This document shows positions 36,045 through 45,005 of a stretch of DNA of 51,280 nt, one piece after another. The stretch spans positions 1 through 51,280 of the forward strand of contig JBBPYC010000070.1 in the NCBI GenBank assembly GCA_038200275.1, given 5' to 3'. The position numbers were made by a program, and so were the translations under genes. Each line of letters opens with the position of its first letter. Positions within the stretch are counted from its first letter, which is position 1. Source of the DNA: JBBPYC01 sp038200275. GTDB taxonomy: Bacteria; Pseudomonadota; Gammaproteobacteria; Burkholderiales; Burkholderiaceae_C. The notes beneath the pieces were generated by a model. The model was not told the DNA's origin. It worked only from the letters and a program-made list of their open reading frames with translations, and searched no databases.

Positions 36045-37075
36045 GCTGGAGCCGTCTGCGAAGATGCCAAAGAGGGAATGCCGATCCGCGCCGCCGACGG
36101 CGTCGTATCCAGCGCGGCTGCGGCCAGCACGCGGCGGCACAACTCGGGATAGTCGATGCCTGCAGCCCGCGCCGACATGGGGACCAGCGAGTGGGTCGTC
36201 ATGCCTGGTGAAGTATTTAGTTCGAGCAAGAACGCCTGCCGGTCGCTGGCACGGATCATCAAGTCGATTCGGCCCCAGCCGCGACATCCGAGTGTTCGAT
36301 AAGCTGCGAGGGACAGGCGCTGAATTTCTTGCTCTTCTGCAGCCCGCAACCCGCTCGGGCAGTGGTACTTGACGTCGTCGGTGAAATACTTGTTCTGGTA
36401 GTCATAGGCGCCGTTGGGGGCCGCGATGCGCACCACCGGCAGCGCCTCGGCGCCGAGCCCCTCCCCCAGCACAGCGCAGGTCACTTCCTCACCGTCTATG
36501 AACTCCTCGCACAGCACGTCGGCGTCGTAGCGTGCGGCCAGCCGCACCGCGTCCTGCATCTCTGTATATGCGGACACTTTGGTAACGCCGATCGAAGAGC
36601 CTTCGTGCGGTGGCTTGACGATCAGTGGCAGCCCAAGCAGATCCGGCACCGCACGGATCTGCTCATGGCCCTGTTGGTCCGATGCAAGTCGCACATAGCG
36701 CGGAGTCGGCAGCCCGTCTGCTTGCCAGATGCGTTTGGTCATAACCTTGTCGATTGCAATGCTGGATGCCTGCACTCCGGAGCCGGTGTACGGAATACCC
36801 AGCAGCTCGAGCAAACCTTGCACGGTGCCGTCTTCGCCGTGTCGCCCATGGAGCGCGATGAAGCAGCGCGTGAAGCGTTCGCCACGGAGTTCGGTCAATG
36901 CGCGCTCGGCCGGATCGAACGCCTGTGCGTCGATTCCGCCTGCGCGCAGCGCTTCGAGCACACCCTGGCCCGACATGAGTGAGACCTCGCGCTCGGCAGA
37001 GGCACCGCCCATCAGCACAGCAACCCGGTCCGGCACACCAGTCATGTTGTTTCGCAGGGATCGAGCGTCCATCAC
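36041..37075 (-). CDS. ddlB: D-alanine--D-alanine ligase
   Basis: Ddl joins two D-alanines for the peptidoglycan pentapeptide. The 344 residues have the N-terminal motif VAVLMGGASAEREVSLMSG, the ATP-grasp domain with PLIVKPPHEGSSIGVTKV, and the C-terminal LLELNTSPGMTTHSLVPMSA holding the metal-binding Glu/Asn and the substrate loop. The start is GTG 37075, overlapping the murC stop (GTGA), or the next codon ATG 37072; an ATG ten codons in (37045) is also possible. The position between murC and ftsQ is typical of DdlB. Confidence 0.95.
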   Translation of the reverse strand: MMDARSLRNNMTGVPDRVAVLMGGASAEREVSLMSGQGVLEALRAGGIDAQAFDPAERALTELRGERFTRCFIALHGRHGEDGTVQGLLELLGIPYTGSGVQASSIAIDKVMTKRIWQADGLPTPRYVRLASDQQGHEQIRAVPDLLGLPLIVKPPHEGSSIGVTKVSAYTEMQDAVRLAARYDADVLCEEFIDGEEVTCAVLGEGLGAEALPVVRIAAPNGAYDYQNKYFTDDVKYHCPSGLRAAEEQEIQRLSLAAYRTLGCRGWGRIDLMIRASDRQAFLLELNTSPGMTTHSLVPMSARAAGIDYPELCRRVLAAAALDTTPSAARIGIPSLASSQTAPA

Positions 37076-38514
37076 GCCTGTGCTTCCATCAAGGTAGGTT
37101 CGTCGGTTCGCAGCATTTCAGCGATCTGCGCCGGCACCGCGCCGATCGAGCCCGCACCCATGCAGATCACCACGTCGCCCGAGCGCACGTTGTCAAGGAC
37201 GGCCTGGGCCAGCGCCTGCACGTCGTCGACGAAAATTGGCTCAAGGCGGCCTGCGATACGCAAGGCACGCGCCAGCGAGCGCGCATCGGCCGCGACGATC
37301 GGCGCTTCACCAGCCGGGTAAACCTCACACAACAGCACTACATCGGCGCCCTCGCCGATCACTTTGACAAAGTCCTCGAAACAGTCGCGCGTGCGGGTGT
37401 AGCGATGCGGCTGGAAAGCGAGCATGAGGCGGCGGCCTGCGAACGCACCGCGTGCCGCAGCCAACGTGGCAGCCATTTCGGCCGGATGGTGGCCGTAGTC
37501 GTCGATCAGCGCGAAGCGGCCACCACCTTTCACCTCGTCGATTGGCAGTTCGCCGTAGTGCTGGAAGCGCCGGTCGACGCCTTTGAACTCAGCCAACGCT
37601 TTTTGCAGCACGGCGTCGGGCACGTCGAGCTCGACAGCAATCGCAATCGCAGCGAGTGCATTCAGCACGTTGTGCTCGCCTGCCAGATTCAGCACAACGG
37701 GCAAGTCCTGTAGCGCCACTCCATTACGTCGCTGCACCGTGAAGTGCATCTGGCCCTGCACTGCACGCACGTCGACTGCGCGCACTTCAGCATCCTCGGC
37801 CATCCCGTAACGCGTAACCGGGCAAGTCACCTCGGGCAGGATCGCGCGCACCGCCGGGCTTTCCACGCACAGCACCGCGGTGCCGTAGAACGGCATCCGG
37901 TGCAGGAAATCGATGAACGCGCGCTGCAATCGGGCAAAGTCGTGCCCGTAAGTTTCCATATGGTCGGCGTCGATGTTGGTGACCACCGCCATCACAGGCA
38001 AAAGATTCAGGAACGACGCATCGGACTCGTCGGCTTCCACCACGATGTAGTCGCCGCCGCCGAGCTTGGCGTTCACGCCGGCGCTGTTCAAGCGCCCCCC
38101 GATCACGTAGGTCGGATCGAGTCCGGCTTCCGCCAGTACGCTGGCAACCAGGCTCGTGGTGGTGGTTTTGCCATGTGTGCCAGCGATCGCGATGCCGCGC
38201 TTCAACCGCATCAGCTCGGCCAGCATGATCGCGCGCGGCACCACCGGGATGCGTCTGGCCCGTGCAGCCAGCACTTCCGGGTTGTCCGGCTGTACCGCCG
38301 TTGAAGTGACGACCGCATCCGCTCCGGTCACATGCGCAGCGTCATGGCCGACAAACACGCCGACCCCAAGCACACGCAGCCGCCGCAGCGTGGGGCCGTC
38401 GGCCAAGTCAGACCCCGAGATGCGGTAGCCCTGGTTCAGCAACACTTCGGCAATGCCACTCATGCCCGCGCCGCCGATGCCGACAAAGTGGATGTGATGG
38501 ATCGCATGCCTCAT
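37072..38514 (-). CDS. murC: UDP-N-acetylmuramate--L-alanine ligase MurC
   Basis: MurC adds L-Ala to UDP-MurNAc, the first peptide step. The 480 residues carry the N-terminal Rossmann motif FVGIGGAGMSGIAEVL, the ATP loop GTHGKTTTTSLVAS, EADESDASF, the N/H motif NIDADHMETYG and the C-terminal domain with DDYGHHPAEM and QPHRYTRT. Length is normal. It overlaps murG and ddlB by four bases on either side. Confidence 0.97.
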   Translation of the reverse strand: MRHAIHHIHFVGIGGAGMSGIAEVLLNQGYRISGSDLADGPTLRRLRVLGVGVFVGHDAAHVTGADAVVTSTAVQPDNPEVLAARARRIPVVPRAIMLAELMRLKRGIAIAGTHGKTTTTSLVASVLAEAGLDPTYVIGGRLNSAGVNAKLGGGDYIVVEADESDASFLNLLPVMAVVTNIDADHMETYGHDFARLQRAFIDFLHRMPFYGTAVLCVESPAVRAILPEVTCPVTRYGMAEDAEVRAVDVRAVQGQMHFTVQRRNGVALQDLPVVLNLAGEHNVLNALAAIAIAVELDVPDAVLQKALAEFKGVDRRFQHYGELPIDEVKGGGRFALIDDYGHHPAEMAATLAAARGAFAGRRLMLAFQPHRYTRTRDCFEDFVKVIGEGADVVLLCEVYPAGEAPIVAADARSLARALRIAGRLEPIFVDDVQALAQAVLDNVRSGDVVICMGAGSIGAVPAQIAEMLRTDEPTLMEAQA

Positions 38515-39590
38515 GCGGCGAGCTCCTCGCAGGCCGCGATCACAGCCTCGGTGGCGCCCGGCTTGGCCAGCGCATGCGCAGCCGTTGCGCGTTCGAGCAG
38601 CTGCGCCCGGTCGAGCCCTGCCAGCAGGGCGGCAAGAGACTGGGGTGTCAGATCACGCTCCGGCAGCAACCAACCGCCACCGCTGTCCACCAGGAAACGC
38701 GCATTGGCGCTTTGGTGGTCGTCCACGGCGGCCGCAAATGGCACAAAGACCGCGGCCGCGCCGACCGCAGCCAACTCGGTCACGGTGCTGGCGCCAGCGC
38801 GGCACAGCACCACGTCGGCGTCAGCGAACGCACTGGCGGTGTCATCAATGAACGGAAGCAGCGTGGCCGACATCCCGGCGCGCTCGTAATTGACGCGCAG
38901 CGTGTCGATCTGTGCTTCGCCGCTTTGATGCGTGACGAGCGGCAGGCGGTCGGGCGCCAACAAGGCCAGCGCCTGGGGCACCACCTCGTTCAACACGCGC
39001 GCGCCCAGGCTGCCCCCCACCACCAACATCCGCAAGGGCCCACTGCGGCCGTCGAACCGCTGCCGTGGCAGTGGCTGCTGCAGGAATGGCAAACGCAAGG
39101 GGTTGCCGATCCACTCGGCCTGCTTGAGCACACCCGGAAACGCAGTAAATACGCGATCCGCGACCTGTGCGAGCAATCGGTTCGCGCTGCCAGCGACCGA
39201 ATTCTGCTCATGCACGATCAGCGGGGCACGCACAAGTCGAGACATCATGCCGGCCGGGAACGCCACATAGCCGCCCAGGCCCACCACCACATCCGGGCGG
39301 ATCCGGCGCAGTACCGAAAGGCTTTGCAAAAACGCGCGGCTCAGGCGGGCTGGCAGCCGGGCGAATGTCATCAAGCCCTTGCCACGCACGCCCGAAAACG
39401 CAATCGATTCGAACGCGAAGCCGCGGGGCGGCACGAGTTGGCTCTCCATGCTGGGCCGCCCGGCGCTGCCGGTGGTGCCAAGCCAATGGACGCGCCAACC
39501 GCGACTGCGCAGACCTTCGGCAATCGCCAGGCCAGGAAAGATGTGACCGCCGGTGCCGCCGGCCATGATCAACGCACAACGCGCGGTCAT
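38511..39590 (-). CDS. murG: UDP-GlcNAc:lipid I N-acetylglucosaminyltransferase MurG
   Basis: MurG makes lipid II from lipid I at the inner face of the membrane. The 359 residues have the N-terminal GGTGGHIFPGLAIAE loop, the membrane-near hydrophobic patch (GLGGYVAFPAGMMSR), IVHEQNSVAGSANR, the second Gly-rich loop VVGGSLGARVLNEVVP and the UDP-GlcNAc site VLCRAGASTVTELAAVG with FVPFAAAVDDHQSANA (PYPHAVDDHQ type). Starts and stops overlap ftsW and murC by four bases. Confidence 0.97.
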   Translation of the reverse strand: MTARCALIMAGGTGGHIFPGLAIAEGLRSRGWRVHWLGTTGSAGRPSMESQLVPPRGFAFESIAFSGVRGKGLMTFARLPARLSRAFLQSLSVLRRIRPDVVVGLGGYVAFPAGMMSRLVRAPLIVHEQNSVAGSANRLLAQVADRVFTAFPGVLKQAEWIGNPLRLPFLQQPLPRQRFDGRSGPLRMLVVGGSLGARVLNEVVPQALALLAPDRLPLVTHQSGEAQIDTLRVNYERAGMSATLLPFIDDTASAFADADVVLCRAGASTVTELAAVGAAAVFVPFAAAVDDHQSANARFLVDSGGGWLLPERDLTPQSLAALLAGLDRAQLLERATAAHALAKPGATEAVIAACEELAA

Positions 39591-40867
39591 GGACGGCCTC
39601 CGTGCATCAGCGCGCGGTTTTCCACGTCGATTCGAAGCACCACCGCGATCGCCACAAGGTTCATCAGAATCGCCGAGCCGCCGTAGCTCATCAAAGGCAG
39701 CGTAAGCCCCTTGGTCGGCAACGCACCCAGGTTCACACCCATGTTGATGAACGCCTGGAACCCGATCCAGATGCCGATGCCCTGGCCGACCATGCCAGCA
39801 AATATGCGGTCCAGCAGGATGGCTTGGCGGCCGATCTTCATGATGCGCCGGGTCATCCAGAGGAACATGCCGATCACCACCAACAGGCCGATCAGGCCGA
39901 ATTCCTCGCCGAGCACAGCCAGCAGGAAGTCGGTGTGGGCCTCAGGCAGCCAGTGCAACTTCTCCACGCTGCCGCCCAAGCCCACACCAAAGATCTCGCC
40001 CCGCCCGATTGCGATCAACGCATGCGACAACTGGTAGCCCTTGCCCAGCATGTGCTCTTCGCTGAACGGATCCAGATACGCAAAGATGCGCTGGCGCCGC
40101 CACTCAGAAAACGCAATCATCAAACCGAACGCGAACACGATCACAACCGCGATGAGCAAGAACATCCGCGCATTGACGCCGCCGAGAAACAGGATGCTCA
40201 TCGCGATGACGGCAATCACCATGAATGCGCCCATGTCCGGCTCGGCCAGCAGCAACACGCCGATTACGCCAACTGCAGTCGCCATTGGCAGTACAGCGCG
40301 GAAGAAGCGTTCTTTCACATCAAGCTTGCGAACCATATAGTCGGCCGCATAAAGCACGACCGCAAACTTGGCAAGCTCAGACGGCTGAAAATTCATTGCA
40401 CCGAGTGAGATCCAGCGACGTGCACCGTTCACACCGCGGCCGATCTGCGGCAGCAGCACCAAGGCAAGCAGCACCAGACAGGCAATGAACAATGGCCGTG
40501 CAATCTTTGCCCAGGTGTCGAGCCGAATCTGAAATGCAAGCAATGCGCCCGTAAATGCAAGCACCAGCGACAGCAGGTGTCGCCATAGAAACCGGGTTTG
40601 CTCGAAACTCGCAAAGCGCGGGTTGTCCGGCATCGCGATCGTGGCCGAATAGACCATCACGGTGCCCCAGGCTACCAGTGCCACCGTGAGCCACAACAGC
40701 GTCTGATCGAAGCCGAGCACGCGCACTGGCAATGCTGCTGTGCGACCGAAATCGATGTTGCCCACGCGCACCGGCAGGTCGTCCGGCACCGCACGCGCCC
40801 GACGACCCTCACCTTCATCGGCATCATCACGCGTGCGACCGGGCCAGCGCAGACCAAGCAAGCTCAT
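39587..40867 (-). CDS. ftsW: SEDS peptidoglycan polymerase FtsW
   Basis: FtsW is the septal SEDS glycosyltransferase working with FtsI. The 426 residues have a hydrophilic N-terminal tail of about 50 residues and about ten membrane helices. SEDS motifs are present: NGARRWISLGAMNFQPSELAK read over two parts, LLLAEPDMGAFMV with the catalytic Asp, GYQLSHALIAIGRGEIFGVGLG read over two parts, EEFGLIG and NMGVNLGALPTKGLTLPLMSYGG read in parts. The position between murD and murG is normal. Start and stop overlaps are four bases. Confidence 0.96.
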   Translation of the reverse strand: MSLLGLRWPGRTRDDADEGEGRRARAVPDDLPVRVGNIDFGRTAALPVRVLGFDQTLLWLTVALVAWGTVMVYSATIAMPDNPRFASFEQTRFLWRHLLSLVLAFTGALLAFQIRLDTWAKIARPLFIACLVLLALVLLPQIGRGVNGARRWISLGAMNFQPSELAKFAVVLYAADYMVRKLDVKERFFRAVLPMATAVGVIGVLLLAEPDMGAFMVIAVIAMSILFLGGVNARMFLLIAVVIVFAFGLMIAFSEWRRQRIFAYLDPFSEEHMLGKGYQLSHALIAIGRGEIFGVGLGGSVEKLHWLPEAHTDFLLAVLGEEFGLIGLLVVIGMFLWMTRRIMKIGRQAILLDRIFAGMVGQGIGIWIGFQAFINMGVNLGALPTKGLTLPLMSYGGSAILMNLVAIAVVLRIDVENRALMHGGRP

Positions 40868-42438
40868 ACGACGCCCACCAGTTCAATACCGCGCTCGAGC
40901 GCGCGCTCTGCCACCGCTGCGCAGAACGCCTCGGCGCGGTGCTGGTAGTTGCGAAACATGTCAAAGCTCGCGCAGGCCGGTGACAGCAGCACGGCGTCGC
41001 CGGCGTGCGCGTGCTCCGCCGCCAAAGCCACTGCTGACTCCATGGAAGCGGCAATCAACAGCGGCATGCTGCACAAACGCAACTGCGCGTCGAGCAAAGG
41101 CGCATCGCGGCCGATCAGCACAACAGCGCGCGCATGTCGTGCAACGGGCTGCACGAGCGGCGAGAAATCCTGGTCCTTGCCATCACCGCCAAGAATCACG
41201 ACGAGCTTGCGTTCGGCCCCCAGCCCGTTGAGCGCAGCCACGGTCGCACCCACGTTGGTGCCTTTGCTGTCATCGAAATACTCGACGTTGTCGATCCAGC
41301 CAACCGACTCGACCCGATGTGGCTCGCCGCGGTAGTCGCGCAGCGCATGCAGCATCGGCGCCAGGTTTGCGCCAGCCACACTGGCCAGAGCAAGTGCAGC
41401 CAGCGCGTTCAAGGCGTTGTGTCGGCCCCGGATGCGCAGCGCGTCGGCCGGCAACAGCCGCTGCAGTTTCAAGTCAGCGCAGCCGCCGGTGCTCGTGCGG
41501 CGGCGGCTTGGGGACCCTGCCGTTTCGTCTTCCACCGCGCGCACCAGCCAAGCCACGCCGTGCACAGTGTCGATGCCGAAATCACCAGCTCGGCTTGGCA
41601 CATCGCTGCCAAACCCAATCACGGCCGGTGGCTGCACGCGCCGAGCGGGCTTTTTTCCTGCGGCGGCGGCGGCGATCGGGCGGGATACGCCGAATACCCC
41701 CGCGTCATCGCGGTTCAGCACGCGCAATGCGCGTCGGCCGAAGATCCGAGCTTTGGCCGCGGCATATGCGTCCATCGAGCCGTGCCAATCCAGATGATCC
41801 TGTGTCAGGTTGAGCAACGCAGCCGCTGTCGGCTCGAAATCACCTGCCGCATCGAGTTGGAAGCTCGAGAGCTCGAGCATCCAGACGTCCGGCAGATCGT
41901 CCGCGTCGAGCCGTGCTGTCAAGCTGTCAAGCAGGCTCGGGCCAATGTTGCCGGCCACCGCAACCCGCTTGCCGGCCGCTTCAAGCAACCGCCCGGTCAG
42001 CGCAGTGACTGTTGTCTTGCCGTTGGTGCCGGTCACGGCCAGCACGGTTGGTCGATAGGCGCGCTGCGCTTGCAACTGAGCGAGCGCCTCGGCAAACAGA
42101 CCCAACTCGCCGCTCATGGGCACGCCCTGCGCCTGGGCACGTTGCGCAAGGGGTGCGATGCTTTCCGGCGTGAGTCCCGGACTCTTGAATACCGCACCGG
42201 GTTGCACCGAATCGAATAGCGCGGCGTCGAACGTTGCACCGCCGACAAAGCGCACAGCGGGCAGCTCGCGTGTCAGTTGCGCCAACTCAGGGGGCGCGGC
42301 GCGCGAATCGGCAACCGTCACCGTCCCGCCGCCACGCACCCACCAGCGCACCAGCGCAAGGCCGGACACACCCAGCCCGAGCACCAGGGCCGATGGCGCG
42401 TTTGGCGGTGGCAGATGAGAGGTGGCGAACTGCGTCAT
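40864..42438 (-). CDS. murD: UDP-N-acetylmuramoylalanine--D-glutamate ligase MurD
   Basis: MurD adds D-Glu to UDP-MurNAc-L-Ala. The 524 residues include VLGLGVSGLALVRWW, the ATP loop VTGTNGKTTVTAL, ELSSFQLD, LNLTQDHLDWHGSMDAYAAAK cut at 20, and the C-terminal DDSKGTNVGATVAAL and LLSPACASFDMF. It is about 80 residues longer than E. coli MurD. The extra part is an Ala/Arg/Ser-rich insertion between GVFGVSRPIAA and LRIRGRHNALNALAAL, a feature also found in other Burkholderiales. It starts ten bases after mraY ends and overlaps ftsW by four bases. Confidence 0.96.
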   Translation of the reverse strand: MTQFATSHLPPPNAPSALVLGLGVSGLALVRWWVRGGGTVTVADSRAAPPELAQLTRELPAVRFVGGATFDAALFDSVQPGAVFKSPGLTPESIAPLAQRAQAQGVPMSGELGLFAEALAQLQAQRAYRPTVLAVTGTNGKTTVTALTGRLLEAAGKRVAVAGNIGPSLLDSLTARLDADDLPDVWMLELSSFQLDAAGDFEPTAAALLNLTQDHLDWHGSMDAYAAAKARIFGRRALRVLNRDDAGVFGVSRPIAAAAAGKKPARRVQPPAVIGFGSDVPSRAGDFGIDTVHGVAWLVRAVEDETAGSPSRRRTSTGGCADLKLQRLLPADALRIRGRHNALNALAALALASVAGANLAPMLHALRDYRGEPHRVESVGWIDNVEYFDDSKGTNVGATVAALNGLGAERKLVVILGGDGKDQDFSPLVQPVARHARAVVLIGRDAPLLDAQLRLCSMPLLIAASMESAVALAAEHAHAGDAVLLSPACASFDMFRNYQHRAEAFCAAVAERALERGIELVGVV

Positions 42439-42448
42439 GACAAATGCT

Positions 42449-43627
42449 TCAACGCAGCTTCAGCGTAGAAAGGCCGATCAAGCACAGCAGCATCGTGATG
42501 ATCCAGAACCGCACCACGACTTGAGTCTCCGTCCAGCCGCTTTTCTCGAAGTGATGGTGCAACGGCGCCATCTTGAGCAACCGCCGACCAGTGCCGTAGC
42601 GCTTGCGCGTGTACTTGAACCAAGTCACTTGCAACATCACCGAGACGGCTTCGACGACGAAAATGCCGCCCATGATGGCCAACACGATTTCCTGCCGCAC
42701 GATCACAGCAATCGTGCCCAAGGCGCCGCCCAACGCCAATGCGCCGACATCCCCCATGAACACTTGGGCCGGGTGCGTGTTGAACCACAGAAATGCAAGG
42801 CCCGAGCCAGCCAGCGCCGAGCAGAAGATCAGCAGTTCGCCAGCCCCCGGAATGTGCGGAAACAGCAGGTACTTGCTGAACACCGAATTGCCCGTCACGT
42901 AAGCGAACACGCCGAGCGCTGCGCCGACCATCACGACCGGCATGATCGCCAAACCGTCCAGCCCGTCAGTCAGGTTCACCGCATTGCTGGAACCAACGAT
43001 CACCAAGTAGGTCAGGATCACAAAGCCAAACACGCCGAGTGGGTAGCTGACTTGCTTGAAAAACGGCAACAGCAGGCCTGCTTTGGGCGGCAGGTCGACG
43101 TCGAAGCCGGATTGGACCCAACTCACGAACAGTTCGAGCACGCGAAGGTTTGAGTTCTCCGAGATACTGAACACCAGATAAAGCGCTGCAAGCAGTCCAA
43201 TCACCGACTGCCAGAAATACTTCTCGCGTGAGCGCATGCCCTCAGGGTCTTTTTTGACGACCTTGCGCCAGTCATCGGCCCAGCCGATCGCACCGAACCC
43301 CAGCGTGACGATCAACACGATCCAGACGAAACGATTCGACAAATCGAACCACAGAATCGTGGATACCGCGATCGACAGGAGAATTAATACGCCGCCCATC
43401 GTCGGGGTGCCGCTTTTGACCAGATGCGACTCCATGCCGTAACCACGGATCGGCTGGCCGATCTTCAGCTCGGTCAGCCGGCGGATCACGGCGGGGCCAG
43501 CGATCAAGCCGATCAGCAATGCGGTGACGGCTGCCATCACGGCGCGAAAGCTCAGGTATTGGAATACCCGGAAAAAACCGAATTCCGGCGACATGGTCTG
43601 CAACCATTGAGCCAGGCTAGGCAGCAT
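42449..43627 (-). CDS. mraY: Phospho-N-acetylmuramoyl-pentapeptide transferase MraY
   Basis: MraY transfers phospho-MurNAc-pentapeptide to undecaprenyl phosphate, giving lipid I. The 392-residue integral membrane protein has about ten helices and the catalytic motifs GTPTMGG, FGAIGWADDWRKV with the Asp pair, GSSNAVNLTDGLDGLA, GDVGALALGGALG and MAPLHHHFEKSGW. ATG 43627 is preferred; the frame extends 33 codons into murF without similarity. Its start overlaps the end of murF by 11 bases. Confidence 0.97.
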   Translation of the reverse strand: MLPSLAQWLQTMSPEFGFFRVFQYLSFRAVMAAVTALLIGLIAGPAVIRRLTELKIGQPIRGYGMESHLVKSGTPTMGGVLILLSIAVSTILWFDLSNRFVWIVLIVTLGFGAIGWADDWRKVVKKDPEGMRSREKYFWQSVIGLLAALYLVFSISENSNLRVLELFVSWVQSGFDVDLPPKAGLLLPFFKQVSYPLGVFGFVILTYLVIVGSSNAVNLTDGLDGLAIMPVVMVGAALGVFAYVTGNSVFSKYLLFPHIPGAGELLIFCSALAGSGLAFLWFNTHPAQVFMGDVGALALGGALGTIAVIVRQEIVLAIMGGIFVVEAVSVMLQVTWFKYTRKRYGTGRRLLKMAPLHHHFEKSGWTETQVVVRFWIITMLLCLIGLSTLKLR

Positions 43628-45005
43628 GCGCGATGCTCCCGGCTGACTTGATGGCTGAGACAACACGCTCCATGCGCATGAAACGCGAGCCTTTGACAAG
43701 CACACTGCCGAAGTTCGGCACGGCATCGGTCACGGCCGTGCAGATTGCGTCGATCTCGTCGAACGCTTGTGCGCCATCGAATGCAGCGGCGGCCTCATGC
43801 GACTGGTCACCCAAGGTCATCAGCGCGTCGATACCGCGTTGCTGCGCTGCGGCTCCGACTTCCCGATGAAACACAACCCCTTGATTGCCGACCTCGCCCA
43901 TGTCGCCGAGCACGAGCAGCTGCGGACCCGGCAGGCTGGCCAGTAGCTCGATTGCAGCGCGCACCGAATCGGGGTTCGCGTTGTAGCTGTCGTCGACCAG
44001 TGTGATGCGATGCTTGCCCAGCGCGAGCGAGAGAATGGTCGAGCGGCCAGCCACGGGAGAGAACGCACCAAGTCCTGCAGCGATCGCAGGCAACCCGATG
44101 CCGGCTGCAAGTGCCACGGCAACGGCAGCGAGCGAATTCAGCACGTTGTGCACGCCCGGCGCCGATAGCTGGTAGCCCAACGCGCCAGCAGGCGTTTGTG
44201 CCCGCACGGCCCAACGTCCGCTGATCCATTCGGCCGACTTCAACCGCACGTCGGGGTTGCCGGCCGCACTCAAGCCGAACGTAATGCAGCGGCGCCCAGC
44301 GGCAAGCTCGCGCCACAGATCGGCGTGCACGTCGTCCTGCGGGAACACCGCAACGCCATCGGCCGGCAGGGCAGCAATCGCAGACCCGTTTTCTTGCGCG
44401 ACGGCTTCAACCGACACCATGAATTCCATGTGCTCGCGCTGCGCGTTGTTGACAAGCACCACGGTCGGCCGCGCAAGTTCTGCCAACGCAACGATTTCAC
44501 CGGGATGATTCATGCCCAGCTCGAGTACGGCGAGCCGGTGTTCGGCGCGCAGCCGCAACAAGGTCAGGGGCACGCCGATGTCGTTGTTGAAATTGCCTTG
44601 TGTGGCCAGCGCTGCATCGGGCGCTGCCGCGCGCAGGATGCCTGCCGTCATTTGCGTGACGGTGGTCTTGCCGTTGCTGCCCGTGATTGCAATCAGCGGA
44701 AGCGCGAATTGCGCGCGCCATGCCGCAGCAAGCTGGCCCAGTGCGCGCCGCGTGTCGGGTACTTCCACACCGCACCAGCCGGCATCGGAAAGTCCGTGCT
44801 GCGCAAGCGCTGCAGCGGCACCCAGCGCCTTGGCCTGGGGCAAGAACCGATGCGCATCAAATTGTTCACCGGCCAGCGCAACGAACAAGTCGCCAGGCCG
44901 CAAACTGCGCGTGTCGCTATGCACACGCAGCACGGCAGCTGTCGGATCGCCGACCAGTCGGCTTCCTGGCAGCCAGTCTGCGAGTTGTGCAACCGTCATC
45001 ATCAT
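43617..45005 (-). CDS. murF: UDP-MurNAc-tripeptide--D-alanyl-D-alanine ligase MurF
   Basis: MurF adds D-Ala-D-Ala to complete the pentapeptide. The 462 residues have the uridine-binding N-domain (SDTRSLRPGDLFVALAGEQFDAH cut at 20), the ATP loop AITGSNGKTTVTQM, ELGMNHPGEI, VLVNNAQREHMEF and DDSYNANPDSVRAAIELLA cut at 20 in the C-domain. Three consecutive ATG codons begin the gene; the first, at 45005, overlaps the murE stop (ATGA). The longer frame upstream lies inside murE. Confidence 0.96.
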   Translation of the reverse strand: MMMTVAQLADWLPGSRLVGDPTAAVLRVHSDTRSLRPGDLFVALAGEQFDAHRFLPQAKALGAAAALAQHGLSDAGWCGVEVPDTRRALGQLAAAWRAQFALPLIAITGSNGKTTVTQMTAGILRAAAPDAALATQGNFNNDIGVPLTLLRLRAEHRLAVLELGMNHPGEIVALAELARPTVVLVNNAQREHMEFMVSVEAVAQENGSAIAALPADGVAVFPQDDVHADLWRELAAGRRCITFGLSAAGNPDVRLKSAEWISGRWAVRAQTPAGALGYQLSAPGVHNVLNSLAAVAVALAAGIGLPAIAAGLGAFSPVAGRSTILSLALGKHRITLVDDSYNANPDSVRAAIELLASLPGPQLLVLGDMGEVGNQGVVFHREVGAAAQQRGIDALMTLGDQSHEAAAAFDGAQAFDEIDAICTAVTDAVPNFGSVLVKGSRFMRMERVVSAIKSAGSIAHAA